DNA of 64,000 nucleotides from Crossaster papposus (GCA_037893245.1 JBAIAA010000117.1:930001-994000), one strand, 5' to 3'; counted from the stretch's first letter, positions 23,979 through 36,594 are shown. Notes: generated by a model from the sequence alone, not told the origin. Numbers and translations: made by a program.

Positions 23979-25814
23979 AGTTTGAGGTTCGCTCCAGATG
24001 TGGCAAGATTCCACCTTATTCTTCACCTGCTGCTTCGACCAGGTTGATGTTGGCTCCAGATGTGGCAATATTCCACCTTATTCTTCTCCTGCTGCTTCTG
24101 AGCAGGTTGATGTTGGCTCCAGATGTGACAATATTCCACCTTGTTCTTCTCCTGCTGCTTCAAATCAGGTTGATGTTGCATCCAGATGTGGCAATAATCC
24201 ACCTTATTTTTTCTCCTGCTGCTATTTCAGAGCAGGTTGATGTTGGCTCCAGAAGTGGCAATATTCCACCTTATTCTTCTCCTGCTGCTGCTTTAGCGCA
24301 GTTTGAGGTTGGCCCGAGATGTAGCAATATGCCACCTTATTCTTCTCCTGCTGCTTCAGCGCAGTTTGAGGTTGGCCCCAGATGTAGCAATATTCCACCT
24401 TATTCTTCTCCTGCTGCTTCAGCGCAGGTTGATGTTGGCTCCAGATGTGACGACATTCTTCTTCATTCTTCTGCTGCTGCTGCTTCAGTGCAGGTTGATG
24501 TTGGCTCCAGATGTAGTAATATTTCACCTTATTCTTCACCTGCTGCTTCGACCAGGTTGATGTTGGCTCCAGATGTGGCAATATTCCACCTTATTCTTCT
24601 CCTGCTGCTTCAGAGCAGGTTGATGTTGGCTCCAGATGTGACAATATTCCACCTTGTTCTTCTCTTGCTGCTTCAGATCAGGTTGATGTTGCCTCCAGAT
24701 GTGGCAATAATCCACCTTATTTTTTCTCCTGCTGCTATTTCAGAGCAGGTTGATGTTGGCTCCAGATTTGGCAATATTCCACCGTATTCTTCTGCTGCTG
24801 CTGCTTCAGTACAGGTTGATGTTGGCTCCAGATGTAGTAATATTTCACCTTATTCTTCTCCTGCTGCTTCGAGCAGGTTAATGTTGGCTCCAGATGTGGC
24901 AATATTCCCCCTTATTCTTCTCCTGCTGCTTCAGGGCAGGTTCATGTTGGCTCCAGATGTGGCAATATTACACGTTATTTTTCTCCTGCTGCTTCAGGGC
25001 AGGTTGATGTTGGCTCCAGATGTGGCAATATTCCACCTTATTCTTCTCCTGCTGCTGCTTCAGAGCAGTTTGAGGTTCGCTCCAGATGTTGCAAGATTCC
25101 ACCTTATTCTTCTCCTGCTGCTTCAGGGCAGGTTGATGTTGGCCCCAGAAGTGGCAATATTCCACCTTATTCTTCTCCTGCTGCTGCTTCAGCGCAGTTT
25201 GAGGTTGGCCCGAGATGTAGCAATATGCCACCTGATTCTTCTCCTGCTGCTTTAGCGCAGTTTGAGGTTGGCCCGAGATGTAGCAATATTCCACCTTATT
25301 CTTCTCCTGCTGCTTCAGAGCAGGTTGATGTTGGCTCCAGATGTGGCAATAATCCACCTTATTCTTCTCCTGCTGCTTCAGGGCAGATTCATGTTGGCTA
25401 CAGATGTGGCAATATTACACCTTATTCTTCTCTTGCTGCTGCTTTAGCGTAGTTTGAGGTTGGCCCGAGATGTAGCAATACTTCACTTTATTCTTCTCTT
25501 GCTGCTTCGCACAGGTTCATGTTGGCTCCAGATGTGGCAATATTCCACCTTATTCTTCTCATGCTGCTTCAGGGCAGGTTGATGTTGGCTCCAGATGTGG
25601 CAATATTCCACTTTATTCTTATCTTGCTGCTTCAGGACGGGTTGATGTTCGCTCCAGATGTGGCAATATTCCACCTTATTCTTCTCCTGCTGCTTCAGGG
25701 CAGGTTGATGTTGGCTCCAGATGTGGCAATATTCCACCTTATTCTTCTCCTGCTGCTGCTTCAGGGCAGTTTGAGGTTCGCTCCAGATGTGGCAATATTC
25801 CACCTTATTCTTCT
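23979..25814 (+). repeat. Segment with T6 and TATTTCAG monomers, copy 2
   Basis: This aligns with 17325-19160 at offset 6,654 bp. Visible differences are few: AAATCAGGTTG for AGATCAGGTTG near 24161, GTTGCATCCAG for GTTGCCTCCAG near 24176, and GCTTTAGCGCAG for GCTTCAGCGCAG near 25249. The last brings a TAG into one plus frame and shortens the 467-codon frame to 403 codons. From about 25483 the same order also matches 35200 at offset 9,717 bp. Confidence 0.78.
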
Positions 25815-27542
25815 CCTGCTTCTTCAGGGCAGGTTGATGTTGGCTCCAGATGTGGCAATATTCCACCTTATTCTTCTCCTGCTGCTGCTTCAGCGCAGTT
25901 TGAGGTTCGCTCCAGATGTGGCAAGATTCCACCTTATTCTTCTCCTGCTGCTTTAGGGCAGGTTGATGTTGGCCCCAGAAGTGGCAATATTCCACCTTAT
26001 TCTTCTCCTGCTGCTGCTTTAGCGCAGTTTGTGGTTGGCCCGAGATGTAGCAATATGCCACCTTATTCTTCTCCTGCTGCTTCAGCGCAGTTTGAGGTTG
26101 GCCCGAGATGTAGCAATATTCTACCTTATTCTTCTCCTGCTGCTTCAGCGCAGGTTGATGTTGGCTCCAGATGTGGCAATATTCCACCTTATTCTTCTCC
26201 TGCTGCTGCTTCAGCGCAGTTTGAGGTTCGCTCCAGATGTGGCAATATTCCACCTTATTTTTCTCCTGCTGCTTCAGGGCAGGTTGATGTTGGCCCCAGA
26301 AGTGGCAATATTCCACCTTATTCTTCTCCTGCTGCTGCTTCAGCGCAGTTTGAGGTTGGCCCGAGATGTAGCAATATGCCACCTGATTCTTCTCCTGCTG
26401 CTTCAGCGCAGTTTGAGGTTGGCCCGAGATGTAGCAATATTCCACCTTATTCTTCTCCTGCTGCTTCAGGGCAGATTCATGTTGGCTCCAGATGTGGCAA
26501 TATTACACCTTATTCTTCTCTTGCTGCTGCTTTAGCGTAGTTTGAGGTTGGCCCGAGATGTAGCAATACTTCACTTTATTCTTCTCCTGCTGCTTCGAAC
26601 AGGTTCAGGTTGGCTCCAGAAGTAGCAATATTCCACCTTATTCTTCTCCTGCTGCTTCAGGGCAGGTTGATGTTGGCCCCAGAAGTGGCAATATTCCACC
26701 TTATTCTTCTCCTGCTGCTGCTTCAGCGCAGTTTGAGGTTGGCCCGAGATGTAGCAATATGCCACCTGATTCTTCTCCTGCTGCTTCAGCGCAGTTTGAG
26801 GTTGGCCCGAGATGTAGCAATATTCCACCTTATTCTTCTCCTGCCGCTTCAGCGCAGGTTGATGTTGGCTCCAGATGTGACGACATTCTTCTTCATTCTT
26901 CTGCTGCTGCTGCTTCAGTGCAGGTTGATGTTGGCTCCAGATGTAGTAATATTTCACCTTATTCTTCACCTGCTGCTTCAGAGCAGGTTGATGTTGGCTC
27001 CAGATGTGGCAATAATCCACCTTATTCTTCTCCTGCTGCTGCTTTAGCGTAGTTTAAGGTTGGCCCGAGATGTAGCAATACTTTACTTTATTCTTCTCCT
27101 GCTGCTTCGAACAGGTTTATGTTGGCTCCAGATGTGGCAATATTCCACCTTATTCTTCTCATACTGCTTCAGGGCAGGTTAATGTTGGCTCCAGATGTGG
27201 CAATATTCCACTTTATTCTTATCTTGCTGCTTCAGGACAGGTTGATGTTGGCTCCAGATGTGGCAATATTCCACCTTATTCTTCTCCTGCTGCTGCTTCA
27301 GCGCATTTTGAGGTTCGCTCCAGATGTGGCAATATTCCACCTTATTCTTTTCCTGCTGCTTCAGGGCAGGTTGATGTTGGCTCCAGATGTGGCAATATTC
27401 CACCTTATTCTTCTCCTGCTGCTGCTCCAGCGTAGTTTGAGGTTCGCTCCAGATGTGGCAAGATTCCACCTTATTCTTCACCTGCTGCTTCGACCAGGTT
27501 GATGTTGGCTCCAGATGTGGCAATATTCCACCTTATTCTTCT
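25815..27542 (+). repeat. HOR family D, copy 1 (1,728 bp unit)
   Basis: The unit is bounded by CTCCTGCTTCTTCAGGGC at about 25814 and 27542. Landmarks at 26029, 26571, 26759 and 27119 recur at 27757, 28299, 28487 and 28847. It includes the GTAGCAATATTCTACC variant, a GAACAGGTTCAGG 62 bp monomer near 26597, GTGACGACATTC monomers and stop monomers near 26540 and 27052. Confidence 0.86.
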
Positions 27543-29270
27543 CCTGCTTCTTCAGGGCAGGTTGATGTTGGCTCCAGATGTGGCAATATTCCACCTTATT
27601 CTTCTCCTGCTGCTGCTTCAGCGCAGTTTGAGGTTCGCTCCAGATGTGGCAAGATTCCACCTTATTCTTCTCCTGCTGCTTTAGGGCAGGTTGATGTTGG
27701 CCCCAGAAGTGGCAATATTCCACCTTATTCTTCTCCTGCTGCTGCTTTAGCGCAGTTTGTGGTTGGCCCGAGATGTAGCAATATGCCACCTTATTCTTCT
27801 CCTGCTGCTTCAGCGCAGTTTGAGGTTGGCCCGAGATGTAGCAATATTCTACCTCATTCTTCTCCTGCTGCTTCAGCGCAGGTTGATGTTGGCTCCAGAT
27901 GTGGCAATATTCCACCTTATTCTTCTCCTGCTGCTGCTTCAGCGCAGTTTGAGGTTCGCTCCAGATGTGGCAATATTCCACCTTATTTTTCTCCTGCTGC
28001 TTCAGGGCAGGTTGATGTTGGCCCCAGAAGTGGCAATATTCCACCTTATTCTTCTCCTGCTGCTGCTTCAGCGCAGTTTGAGGTTGGCCCGAGATGTAGC
28101 AATATGCCACCTGATTCTTCTCCTGCTGCTTCAGCGCAGTTTGAGGTTGGCCCGAGATGTAGCAATATTCCACCTTATTCTTCTCCTGCTGCTTCAGGGC
28201 AGATTCATGTTGGCTCCAGATGTGGCAATATTACACCTTATTCTTCTCTTGCTGCTGCTTTAGCGTAGTTTGAGGTTGGCCCGAGATGTAGCAATACTTC
28301 ACTTTATTCTTCTCCTGCTGCTTCGAACAGGTTCAGGTTGGCTCCAGAAGTAGCAATATTCCACCTTATTCTTCTCCTGCTGCTTCAGGGCAGGTTGATG
28401 TTGGCCCCAGAAGTGGCAATATTCCACCTTATTCTTCTCCTGCTGCTGCTTCAGCGCAGTTTGAGGTTGGCCCGAGATGTAGCAATATGCCACCTGATTC
28501 TTCTCCTGCTGCTTCAGCGCAGTTTGAGGTTGGCCCGAGATGTAGCAATATTCCACCTTATTCTTCTCCTGCCGCTTCAGCGCAGGTTGATGTTGGCTCC
28601 AGATGTGACGACATTCTTCTTCATTCTTCTGCTGCTGCTGCTTCAGTGCAGGTTGATGTTGGCTCCAGATGTAGTAATATTTCACCTTATTCTTCACCTG
28701 CTGCTTCAGAGCAGGTTGATGTTGGCTCCAGATGTGGCAATAATCCACCTTATTCTTCTCCTGCTGCTGCTTTAGCGTAGTTTAAGGTTGGCCCGAGATG
28801 TAGCAATACTTTACTTTATTCTTCTCCTGCTGCTTCGAACAGGTTTATGTTGGCTCCAGATGTGGCAATATTCCACCTTATTCTTCTCATACTGCTTCAG
28901 GGCAGGTTAATGTTGGCTCCAGATGTGGCAATATTCCACTTTATTCTTATCTTGCTGCTTCAGGACAGGTTGATGTTGGCTCCAGATGTGGCAATATTCC
29001 ACCTTATTCTTCTCCTGCTGCTGCTTCAGCGCATTTTGAGGTTCGCTCCAGATGTGGCAATATTCCACCTTATTCTTTTCCTGCTGCTTCAGGGCAGGTT
29101 GATGTTGGCTCCAGATGTGGCAATATTCCACCTTATTCTTCTTCTGCTGCTGCTCCAGCGTAGTTTGAGGTTCGCTCCAGATGTGGCAAGATTCCACCTT
29201 ATTCTTCACCTGCTGCTTCGACCAGGTTGATGTTGGCTCCAGATGTGGCAATATTCCACCTTATTCTTCT
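27543..29270 (+). repeat. HOR family D, copy 2
   Basis: This is the tandem copy of 25815-27542 at offset 1,728 bp. Substitutions seen are CTACCTCATTC for CTACCTTATTC near 27850 and CTTCTTCTGCTGC for CTTCTCCTGCTGC near 29140. The match ends near 29275, where GCTTCTGAGCAGG replaces GCTTCTTCAGGGC. Confidence 0.85.
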
Positions 29271-30572
29271 CCTGCTGCTTCTGAGCAGGTTGATGTTGGC
29301 TCCAGATGTGACAATATTCCACCTTGTTCTTCTCCTGCTGCTTCAGATCAGGTTGATGTTGCCTCCAGATGTGGCAATAATCCACCTTATTTTTTCTCCT
29401 GCTGCTATTTCAGAGCAGGTTGATGTTGGCTCCAGAAGTGGCAATATTCCACCTTATTCTTCTCCTGCTGCTGCTTTAGCGCAGTTTGAGGTTGGCCCGA
29501 GATGTAGCAATATGCCACCTTATTCTTCTCCTGCTGCTTCAGCGCAGTTTGAGGTTGGCCCGAGATGTAGCAATATTCCACCTTATTCTTCTCCTGCTGC
29601 TTCAGCGCAGGTTGATGTTGGCTCCAGATGTGACGACATTCTTCTTCATTCTTCTGCTGCTGCTGCTTCAGTGCAGGTTGATGTTGGCTCCAGATGTAGT
29701 AATATTTCACCTTATTCTTCACCTGCTGCTTCGACCAGGTTGATGTTGGCTCCAGATGTGGCAATATTCCACCTTATTCTTCTCCTGCTGCTTCAGAGCA
29801 GGTTGATGTTGGCTCCAGATGTGACAATATTCCACCTTGTTCTTCTCTTGCTGCTTCAGATCAGGTTGATGTTGCCTCCAGATGTGGCAATAATCCACCT
29901 TATTTTTTCTCCTGCTGCTATTTCAGAGCAGGTTGATGTTGGCTCCAGATTTGGCAATATTCCACCGTATTCTTCTGCTGCTGCTGCTTCAGTACAGGTT
30001 GATGTTGGCTCCAGATGTAGTAATATTTCACCTTATTCTTTTCCTGCTGCTTCGAGCAGGTTAATGTTGGCTCCAGATGTGGCAATATTCCCCCTTATTC
30101 TTCTCCTGCTGCTTCAGGGCAGGTTCATATTGGCTCCAGATGTGGCAATATTACACGTTATTTTTCTCCTGCTGCTTCAGGGCAGGTTGATGTTGGCCCC
30201 AGAAGTGGCAATATTCCACCTTATTCTTCTCCTGCTGCTGCTTCAGCGCAGTTTGAGGTTGGCCCGAGATGTAGCAATATGCCACCTGATTCTTCTCCTG
30301 CTGCTTCAGCGCAGTTTGAGGTTGGCCCGAGATGTAGCAATATTCCACCTTATTCTTCTCCTGCTGCTTCAGAGCAGGTTGATGTTGGCTCCAGATGTGG
30401 CAATAATCCACCTTATTCTTCTCCTGCTGCTTCAGGGCAGATTCATGTTGGCTACAGATGTGGCAATATTACACCTTATTCTTCTCTTGCTGCTGCTTTA
30501 GCGTAGTTTGAGGTTGGCCCGAGATGTAGCAATACTTCACTTTATTCTTCTCTTGCTGCTTCGAACAGGTTC
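29271..30572 (+). repeat. Segment with T6 monomers, copy 3 (lacks one 129 bp dimer)
   Basis: This follows 33805 onward at offset 4,534 bp and 17434 onward. Near 30183 a GGGCAGGTTGATGTTGG head joins directly to CCCCAGAAGTGG, skipping one 63+66 bp dimer present near 18355-18490 and 34720-34860. The corresponding plus-strand frame is 43 codons shorter. A private GGTTCATATTGG substitution lies near 30125. Confidence 0.78.
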
Positions 30573-31590
30573 ATGTTGGCTCCAGATGTGGCAATATTCC
30601 ACCTTATTCTTCTCATGCTGCTTCAGGGCAGGTTGATGTTGGCTCCAGATGTGGCAATATTCCACTTTATTCTTATCTTGCTGCTTCAGGACGGGTTGAT
30701 GTTCGCTCCAGATGTGGCAATATTCCACCTTATTCTTCTCCTGCTGCTTCAGGGCAGGTTGATGTTGGCTCCAGATGTGGCAATATTCCACCTTATTCTT
30801 CTCCTGCTGCTGCTTCAGGGCAGTTTGAGGTTCGCTCCAGATGTGGCAATATTCCACCTTATTCTTCTCCTGCTTCTTCAGGGCAGGTTGATGTTGGCTC
30901 CAGATGTAGTAATATTTCACCTTATTCTTCTCCTGCTGCTTCGAGCAGGTTAATGTTGGCTCCAGATGTGGCAATATTCCCCCTTATTCTTCTCCTGCTG
31001 CTTCAGGGCAGGTTCATGTTGGCTCCAGATGTGGCAATATTACACGTTATTTTTCTCCTGCTGCTTCAGGGCAGGTTGATGTTGGCTCCAGATGTGGCAA
31101 TATTCCACCTTATTCTTCTCCTGCTGCTGCTTCAGAGCAGTTTGAGGTTCGCTCCAGATGTTGCAAGATTCCACCTTATTCTTCTCCTGCTGCTTCAGGG
31201 CAGGTTGATGTTGGCCCCAGAAGTGGCAATATTCCACCTTATTCTTCTCCTGCTGCTGCTTCAGCGCAGTTTGAGGTTGGCCCGAGATGTAGCAATATGC
31301 CACCTGATTCTTCTCCTGCTGCTTCAGCGCAGTTTGAGGTTGGCCCGAGATGTAGCAATATTCCACCTTATTCTTCTCCTGCTGCTTCAGAGCAGGTTGA
31401 TGTTGGCTCCAGATGTGGCAATAATCCACCTTATTCTTCTCCTGCTGCTTCAGGGCAGATTCATGTTGGCTACAGATGTGGCAATATTACACCTTATTCT
31501 TCTCTTGCTGCTGCTTTAGCGTAGTTTGAGGTTGGCCCGAGATGTAGCAATACTTCACTTTATTCTTCTCTTGCTGCTTCGAACAGGTTC
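30573..31590 (+). repeat. HOR family E, copy 1 (1,018 bp unit)
   Basis: The order GAACAGGTTCATG (62 bp), GGACGGGTTG, alternating dimers, GTAGTAATATTTC, GAGCAGGTTAATG (62 bp), ATATTCCCCC and a stop monomer recurs downstream at offset 1,018 bp, then 1,006 bp. Landmarks at 31040, 31297 and 31519 recur at 32046, 32303 and 32525. The unit looks like a fusion of a 25.5 kb-type left part with an 18.2 kb-type right part, joined near 30910. Confidence 0.82.
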
Positions 31591-32602
31591 ATGTTGGCTC
31601 CAGATGTGGCAATATTCCACCTTATTCTTCTCATGCTGTTTATGTTGGCTCCAGATGTGGCAATATTCCACTTTATTCTTATCTTGCTGCTTCAGGACGG
31701 GTTGATGTTCGCTCCAGATGTGGCAATATTCCACCTTATTCTTCTCCTGCTGCTTCAGGGCAGGTTGATGTTGGCTCCAGATGTGGCAATATTCCACCTT
31801 ATTCTTCTCCTGCTGCTGTTTCAGGGCAGTTTGAGGTTCGCTCCAGATGTGGCAATATTCCACCTTATTCTTCTCCTGCTTCTTCAGGGCAGGTTGATGT
31901 TGGCTCCAGATGTAGTAATATTTCACCTTATTCTTCTCCTGCTGCTTCGAGCAGGTTAATGTTGGCTCCAGATGTGGCAATATTCCCCCTTATTCTTCTC
32001 CTGCTGCTTCAGGGCAGGTTCATGTTGGCTCCAGATGTGGCAATATTACACGTTATTTTTCTCCTGCTGCTTCAGGGCAGGTTGATGTTGGCTCCAGATG
32101 TGGCAATATTCCACCTTATTCTTCTCCTGCTGCTGCTTCAGAGCAGTTTGAGGTTCGCTCCAGATGTTGCAAGATTCCACCTTATTCTTCTCCTGCTGCT
32201 TCAGGGCAGGTTGATGTTGGCCCCAGAAGTGGCAATATTCCACCTTATTCTTCTCCTGCTGCTGCTTCAGCGCAGTTTGAGGTTGGCCCGAGATGTAGCA
32301 ATATGCCACCTGATTCTTCTCCTGCTGCTTCAGCGCAGTTTGAGGTTGGCCCGAGATGTAGCAATATTCCACCTTATTCTTCTCCTGCTGCTTCAGAGCA
32401 GGTTGATGTTGGCTCCAGATGTGGCAATAATCCACCTTATTCTTCTCCTGCTGCTTCAGGGCAGATTCATGTTGGCTACAGATGTGGCAATATTACACCT
32501 TATTCTTCTCTTGCTGCTGCTTTAGCGTAGTTTGAGGTTGGCCCGAGATGTAGCAATACTTCACTTTATTCTTCTCTTGCTGCTTCGAACAGGTTCATGT
32601 TG
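31591..32602 (+). repeat. HOR family E, copy 2, with a 12 bp internal deletion
   Basis: This is the tandem copy of 30573-31590. Near 31638 CATGCTGTTTATGTTGG replaces CATGCTGCTTCAGGGC...ATGTTGG, a 12 bp loss that keeps the frame but leaves a 51 bp monomer. It also has GCTGTTTCAGGGC near 31816. It ends abruptly at an out-of-register join at about 32602. Confidence 0.83.
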
Positions 32603-32620
32603 GCAGGTTGATGTTGGCTC
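32591..32620 (+). other. Out-of-register recombination scar
   Basis: AACAGGTTCATGTTGG runs straight into CAGGTTGATGTTGG, so a head is followed by a second head after only about 17 bp; the normal spacing is 62-66 bp. The shared ATGTTGG motif sits at the join, suggesting deletion or crossover at microhomology between two heads rather than exchange in register. The downstream CCAGAAGTGG monomer belongs to the 17.6 kb/29.4 kb block, so two different HOR contexts are joined here. Confidence 0.85.
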
Positions 32621-33714
32621 CAGAAGTGGCAATATTCCACCTTATTCTTCTCCTGCTGCTGCTTTAGCGCAGTTTGAGGTTGGCCCGAGATGTAGCAATA
32701 TGCCACCTTATTCTTCTCCTGCTGCTTCAGCGCAGTTTGAGGTTGGCCCGAGATGTAGCAATATTCCACCTTATTCTTCTCCTGCTGCTTCAGCGCAGGT
32801 TGATGTTGGCTCCAGATGTGACGACATTCTTCTTCATTCTTCTGCTGCTGCTGCTTCAGTGCAGGTTGATGTTGGCTCCAGATGTAGTAATATTTCACCT
32901 TATTCTTCACCTGCTGCTTCGACCAGGTTGATGTTGGCTCCAGATGTGGCAATATTCCACCTTATTCTTCTCCTGCTGCTTCAGAGCAGGTTGATGTTGG
33001 CTCCAGATGTGACAATATTCCACCTTGTTCTTCTCCTGCTGCTGCTTCAGCGCAGTTTGAGGTTCGCTCCAGATGTGGCAAGATTCCACCTTATTCTTCT
33101 CCTGCTGCTTTAGGGCAGGTTGATGTTGGCCCCAGAAGTGGCAATATTCCACCTTATTCTTCTCCTGCTGCTGCTTTAGCGCAGTTTGTGGTTGGCCCGA
33201 GATGTAGCAATATTCTACCTTATTCTTCTCCTGCTGCTTCAGCGCAGGTTGATGTTGGCTCCAGATGTGGCAATATTCCACCTTATTCTTCTCCTGCTGC
33301 TGCTTCAGCGCAGTTTGAGGTTCGCTCCAGATGTGGCAATATTCCACCTTATTTTTCTCCTGCTGCTTCAGGGCAGGTTGATGTTGGCCCCAGAAGTGGC
33401 AATATTCCACCTTATTCTTCTCCTGCTGCTGCTTCAGCGCAGTTTGAGGTTGGCCCGAGATGTAGCAATATGCCACCTGATTCTTCTCCTGCTGCTTCAG
33501 CGCAGTTTGAGGTTGGCCCGAGATGTAGCAATATTCCACCTTATTCTTCTCCTGCTGCTTCAGAGCAGGTTGATGTTAGCTCCAGATGTGGCAATAATCC
33601 ACCTTATTCTTTTCCTGCTGCTTCAGGGCAGGTTGATGTTGGCTCCAGATGTGGCAATATTCCACCTTATTCTTCTCCTGCTGCTGCTCCAGCGTAGTTT
33701 GAGGTTCGCTCCAG
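32603..33714 (+). repeat. Mosaic segment between HOR E and the 33.7 kb block
   Basis: The left part (to about 33030) follows 29426 onward, with GTGACGACATTC and GTAGTAATATTTC monomers. From about 33040 it follows the family D order (GCAAGATTCC, GCTTTAGGGC, TTTGTGG, ATATTCTACC), but the CCACCTTATTC monomer between TTTGTGG and ATATTCTACC is missing. The right part from about 33600 follows the CTTTTCCTGC and GCTCCAGCGTAG order seen near 27350. GATGTTAGCTCC near 33575 is shared with 36197 and 37351. Confidence 0.7.
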
Positions 33715-35199
33715 ATGTGGCAAGATTCCACCTTATTCTTCACCTGCTGCTTCGACCAGGTTGATGTTGGCTCCAGATGTGGCAATATTCCACCTTATTC
33801 TTCTCCTGCTGCTTCTGAGCAGGTTGATGTTGGCTCCAGATGTGACAATATTCCACCTTGTTCTTCTCCTGCTGCTTCAGATCAGGTTGATGTTGCCTCC
33901 AGATGTGGCAATAATCCACCTTATTTTTTCTCCTGCTGCTATTTCAGAGCAGGTTGATGTTGGCTCCAGAAGTGGCAATATTCCACCTTATTCTTCTCCT
34001 GCTGCTGCTTTAGCGCAGTTTGAGGTTGGCCCGAGATGTAGCAATATGCCACCTTATTCTTCTCCTGCTGCTTCAGCGCAGTTTGAGGTTGGCCCGAGAT
34101 GTAGCAATATTCCACCTTATTCTTCTCCTGCTGCTTCAGCGCAGGTTGATGTTGGCTCCAGATGTGACGACATTCTTCTTCATTCTTCTGCTGCTGCTGC
34201 TTCAGTGCAGGTTGATGTTGGCTCCAGATGTAGTAATATTTCACCTTATTCTTCACCTGCTGCTTCGACCAGGTTGATGTTGGCTCCAGATGTGGCAATA
34301 TTCCACCTTATTCTTCTCCTGCTGCTTCAGAGCAGGTTGATGTTGGCTCCAGATGTGACAATATTCCATCTTGTTCTTCTCTTGCTGCTTCAGATCAGGT
34401 TGATGTTGCCTCCAGATGTGGCAATAATCCACCTTATTTTTTCTCCTGCTGCTATTTCAGAGCAGGTTGATGTTGGCTCCAGATTTGGCAATATTCCACC
34501 GTATTCTTCTGCTGCTGCTGCTTCAGTACAGGTTGATGTTGGCTCCAGATGTAGTAATATTTCACCTTATTCTTCTCCTGCTGCTTCGAGCAGGTTAATG
34601 TTGGCTCCAGATGTGGCAATATTCCCCCTTATTCTTCTCCTGCTGCTTCAGGGCAGGTTCATGTTGGCTCCAGATGTGGCAATATTACACGTTATTTTTC
34701 TCCTGCTGCTTCAGGGCAGGTTGATGTTGGCTCCAGATGTGGCAATATTCCACCTTATTCTTCTCCTGCTGCTGCTTCAGAGCAGTTTGAGGTTCGCTCC
34801 AGATGTTGCAAGATTCCACCTTATTCTTCTCCTGCTGCTTCAGGGCAGGTTGATGTTGGCCCCAGAAGTGGCAATATTCCACCTTATTCTTCTCCTGCTG
34901 CTGCTTCAGCGCAGTTTGAGGTTGGCCCGAGATGTAGCAATATGCCACCTGATTCTTCTCCTGCTGCTTCAGCGCAGTTTGAGGTTGGCCCGAGATGTAG
35001 CAATATTCCACCTTATTCTTCTCCTGCTGCTTCAGAGCAGGTTGATGTTGGCTCCAGATGTGGCAATAATCCACCTTATTCTTCTCCTGCTGCTTCAGGG
35101 CAGATTCATGTTGGCTACAGATGTGGCAATATTACACCTTATTCTTCTCTTGCTGCTGCTTTAGCGTAGTTTGAGGTTGGCCCGAGATGTAGCAATACT
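33715..35199 (+). repeat. Segment with T6 and TATTTCAG monomers, copy 4
   Basis: This matches 29181 onward at offset 4,534 bp and 17344 onward at 16,371 bp. It carries both T6 monomers (near 33921 and 34435), the 62 bp GACCAGG and GAGCAGGTTAATG monomers, and a stop monomer near 35169. A private substitution, ATATTCCATCTTG, lies near 34367. Confidence 0.78.
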
Positions 35200-35440
35200 T
35201 CACTTTATTCTTCTCTTGCTGCTTCGAACAGGTTCATGTTGGCTCCAGATGTGGCAATATTCCACCTTATTCTTCTCATGCTGCTTCAGGGCAGGTTGAT
35301 GTTGGCTCCAGATGTGGCAATATTCCACTTTATTCTTATCTTGCTGCTTCAGGACGGGTTGATGTTCGCTCCAGATGTGGCAATATTCCACCTTATTCTT
35401 CTCCTGCTGCTTCAGGGCAGGTTGATGTTGGCTCCAGATG
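35200..35440 (+). repeat. Segment matching 25483-25723
   Basis: This short linker aligns at offset 9,717 bp with the region just before HOR D, and the match continues through about 36190, overlapping HOR F copy 1. It has the GAACAGGTTCATG 62 bp head and the GGACGGG variant. HOR F therefore arose from a HOR D-like block. Confidence 0.72.
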
Positions 35441-36594
35441 TGGCAATATTCCACCTTATTCTTCTCCTGCTGCTGCTTCAGGGCAGTTTGAGGTTCGCTC
35501 CAGATGTGGCAATATTCCACCTTATTCTTCTCCTGCTTCTTCAGGGCAGGTTGATGTTGGCTCCAGATGTGGCAATATTCCACCTTATTCTTCTCCTGCT
35601 GCTGCTTCAGCGCAGTTTGAGGTTCGCTCCAGATGTGGCAAGATTCCACCTTATTCTTCTCCTGCTGCTTTAGGGCAGGTTGATGTTGGCCCCAGAAGTG
35701 GCAATATTCCACCTTATTCTTCTCCTGCTGCTGCTTTAGCGCAGTTTGTGGTTGGCCCGAGATGTAGCAATATGCCACCTTATTCTTCTCCTGCTGCTTC
35801 AGCGCAGTTTGAGGTTGGCCCGAGATGTAGCAATATTCTACCTTATTCTTCTCCTGCTGCTTCAGCGCAGGTTGATGTTGGCTCCAGATGTGGCAATATT
35901 CCACCTTATTCTTCTCCTGCTGCTGCTTCAGCGCAGTTTGAGGTTCGCTCCAGATGTGGCAATATTCCACCTTATTTTTCTCCTGCTGCTTCAGGGCAGG
36001 TTGATGTTGGCCCCAGAAGTGGCAATATTCCACCTTATTCTTCTCCTGCTGCTGCTTCAGCGCAGTTTGAGGTTGGCCCGAGATGTAGCAATATGCCACC
36101 TGATTCTTCTCCTGCTGCTTCAGCGCAGTTTGAGGTTGGCCCGAGATGTAGCAATATTCCACCTTATTCTTCTCCTGCTGCTTCAGAGCAGGTTGATGTT
36201 AGCTCCAGATGTGGCAATAATCCACCTTATTCTTCTCCTGCTGCTTCAGGGAAGATTCATGTTGGCTCCAGATGGGGCAATATTACACCTTATTCTTCTC
36301 TTGCTGCTGCTTTAGCGTAGTTTGAGGTTGGCCCGAGATGTAGCAATACTTCACTTTATTCTTCTCCTGCTGCTTCGAACAGGTTCATGTTGGCCCGAGA
36401 TGTAGCAATATGCCACCTTATTCTTCTCCTGCTGCTTCAGCGCAGTTTGAGGTTGGCCCGAGATGTAGCAATATTCCACCTTATTCTTCTCCTGCTGCTT
36501 CAGCGCAGGTTGATGTTGGCTCCAGATGTGACGACATTCTTCTTCATTCTTCTGCTGCTGCTGCTTCAGTGCAGGTTGATGTTGGCTCCAGATG
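35441..36594 (+). repeat. HOR family F, copy 1 (1,154 bp unit)
   Basis: Landmarks at 35748, 36315 and 36387 recur at 36902, 37469 and 37541. Features include GATGTTAGCTCC near 36197, GGGAAGATTCATG near 36250, CCAGATGGGGC near 36271 and a 62 bp monomer that jumps from GAACAGGTTCATGTTGG to CCCGAGATG near 36395. The last looks like a fusion of two subtypes inside one monomer. Confidence 0.82.

Noticed and set aside
32603..33714. Transposon insertion at the 32.6 kb scar
   Set aside because: Both sides are ordinary monomers. There are no terminal repeats, target-site duplication or foreign sequence.
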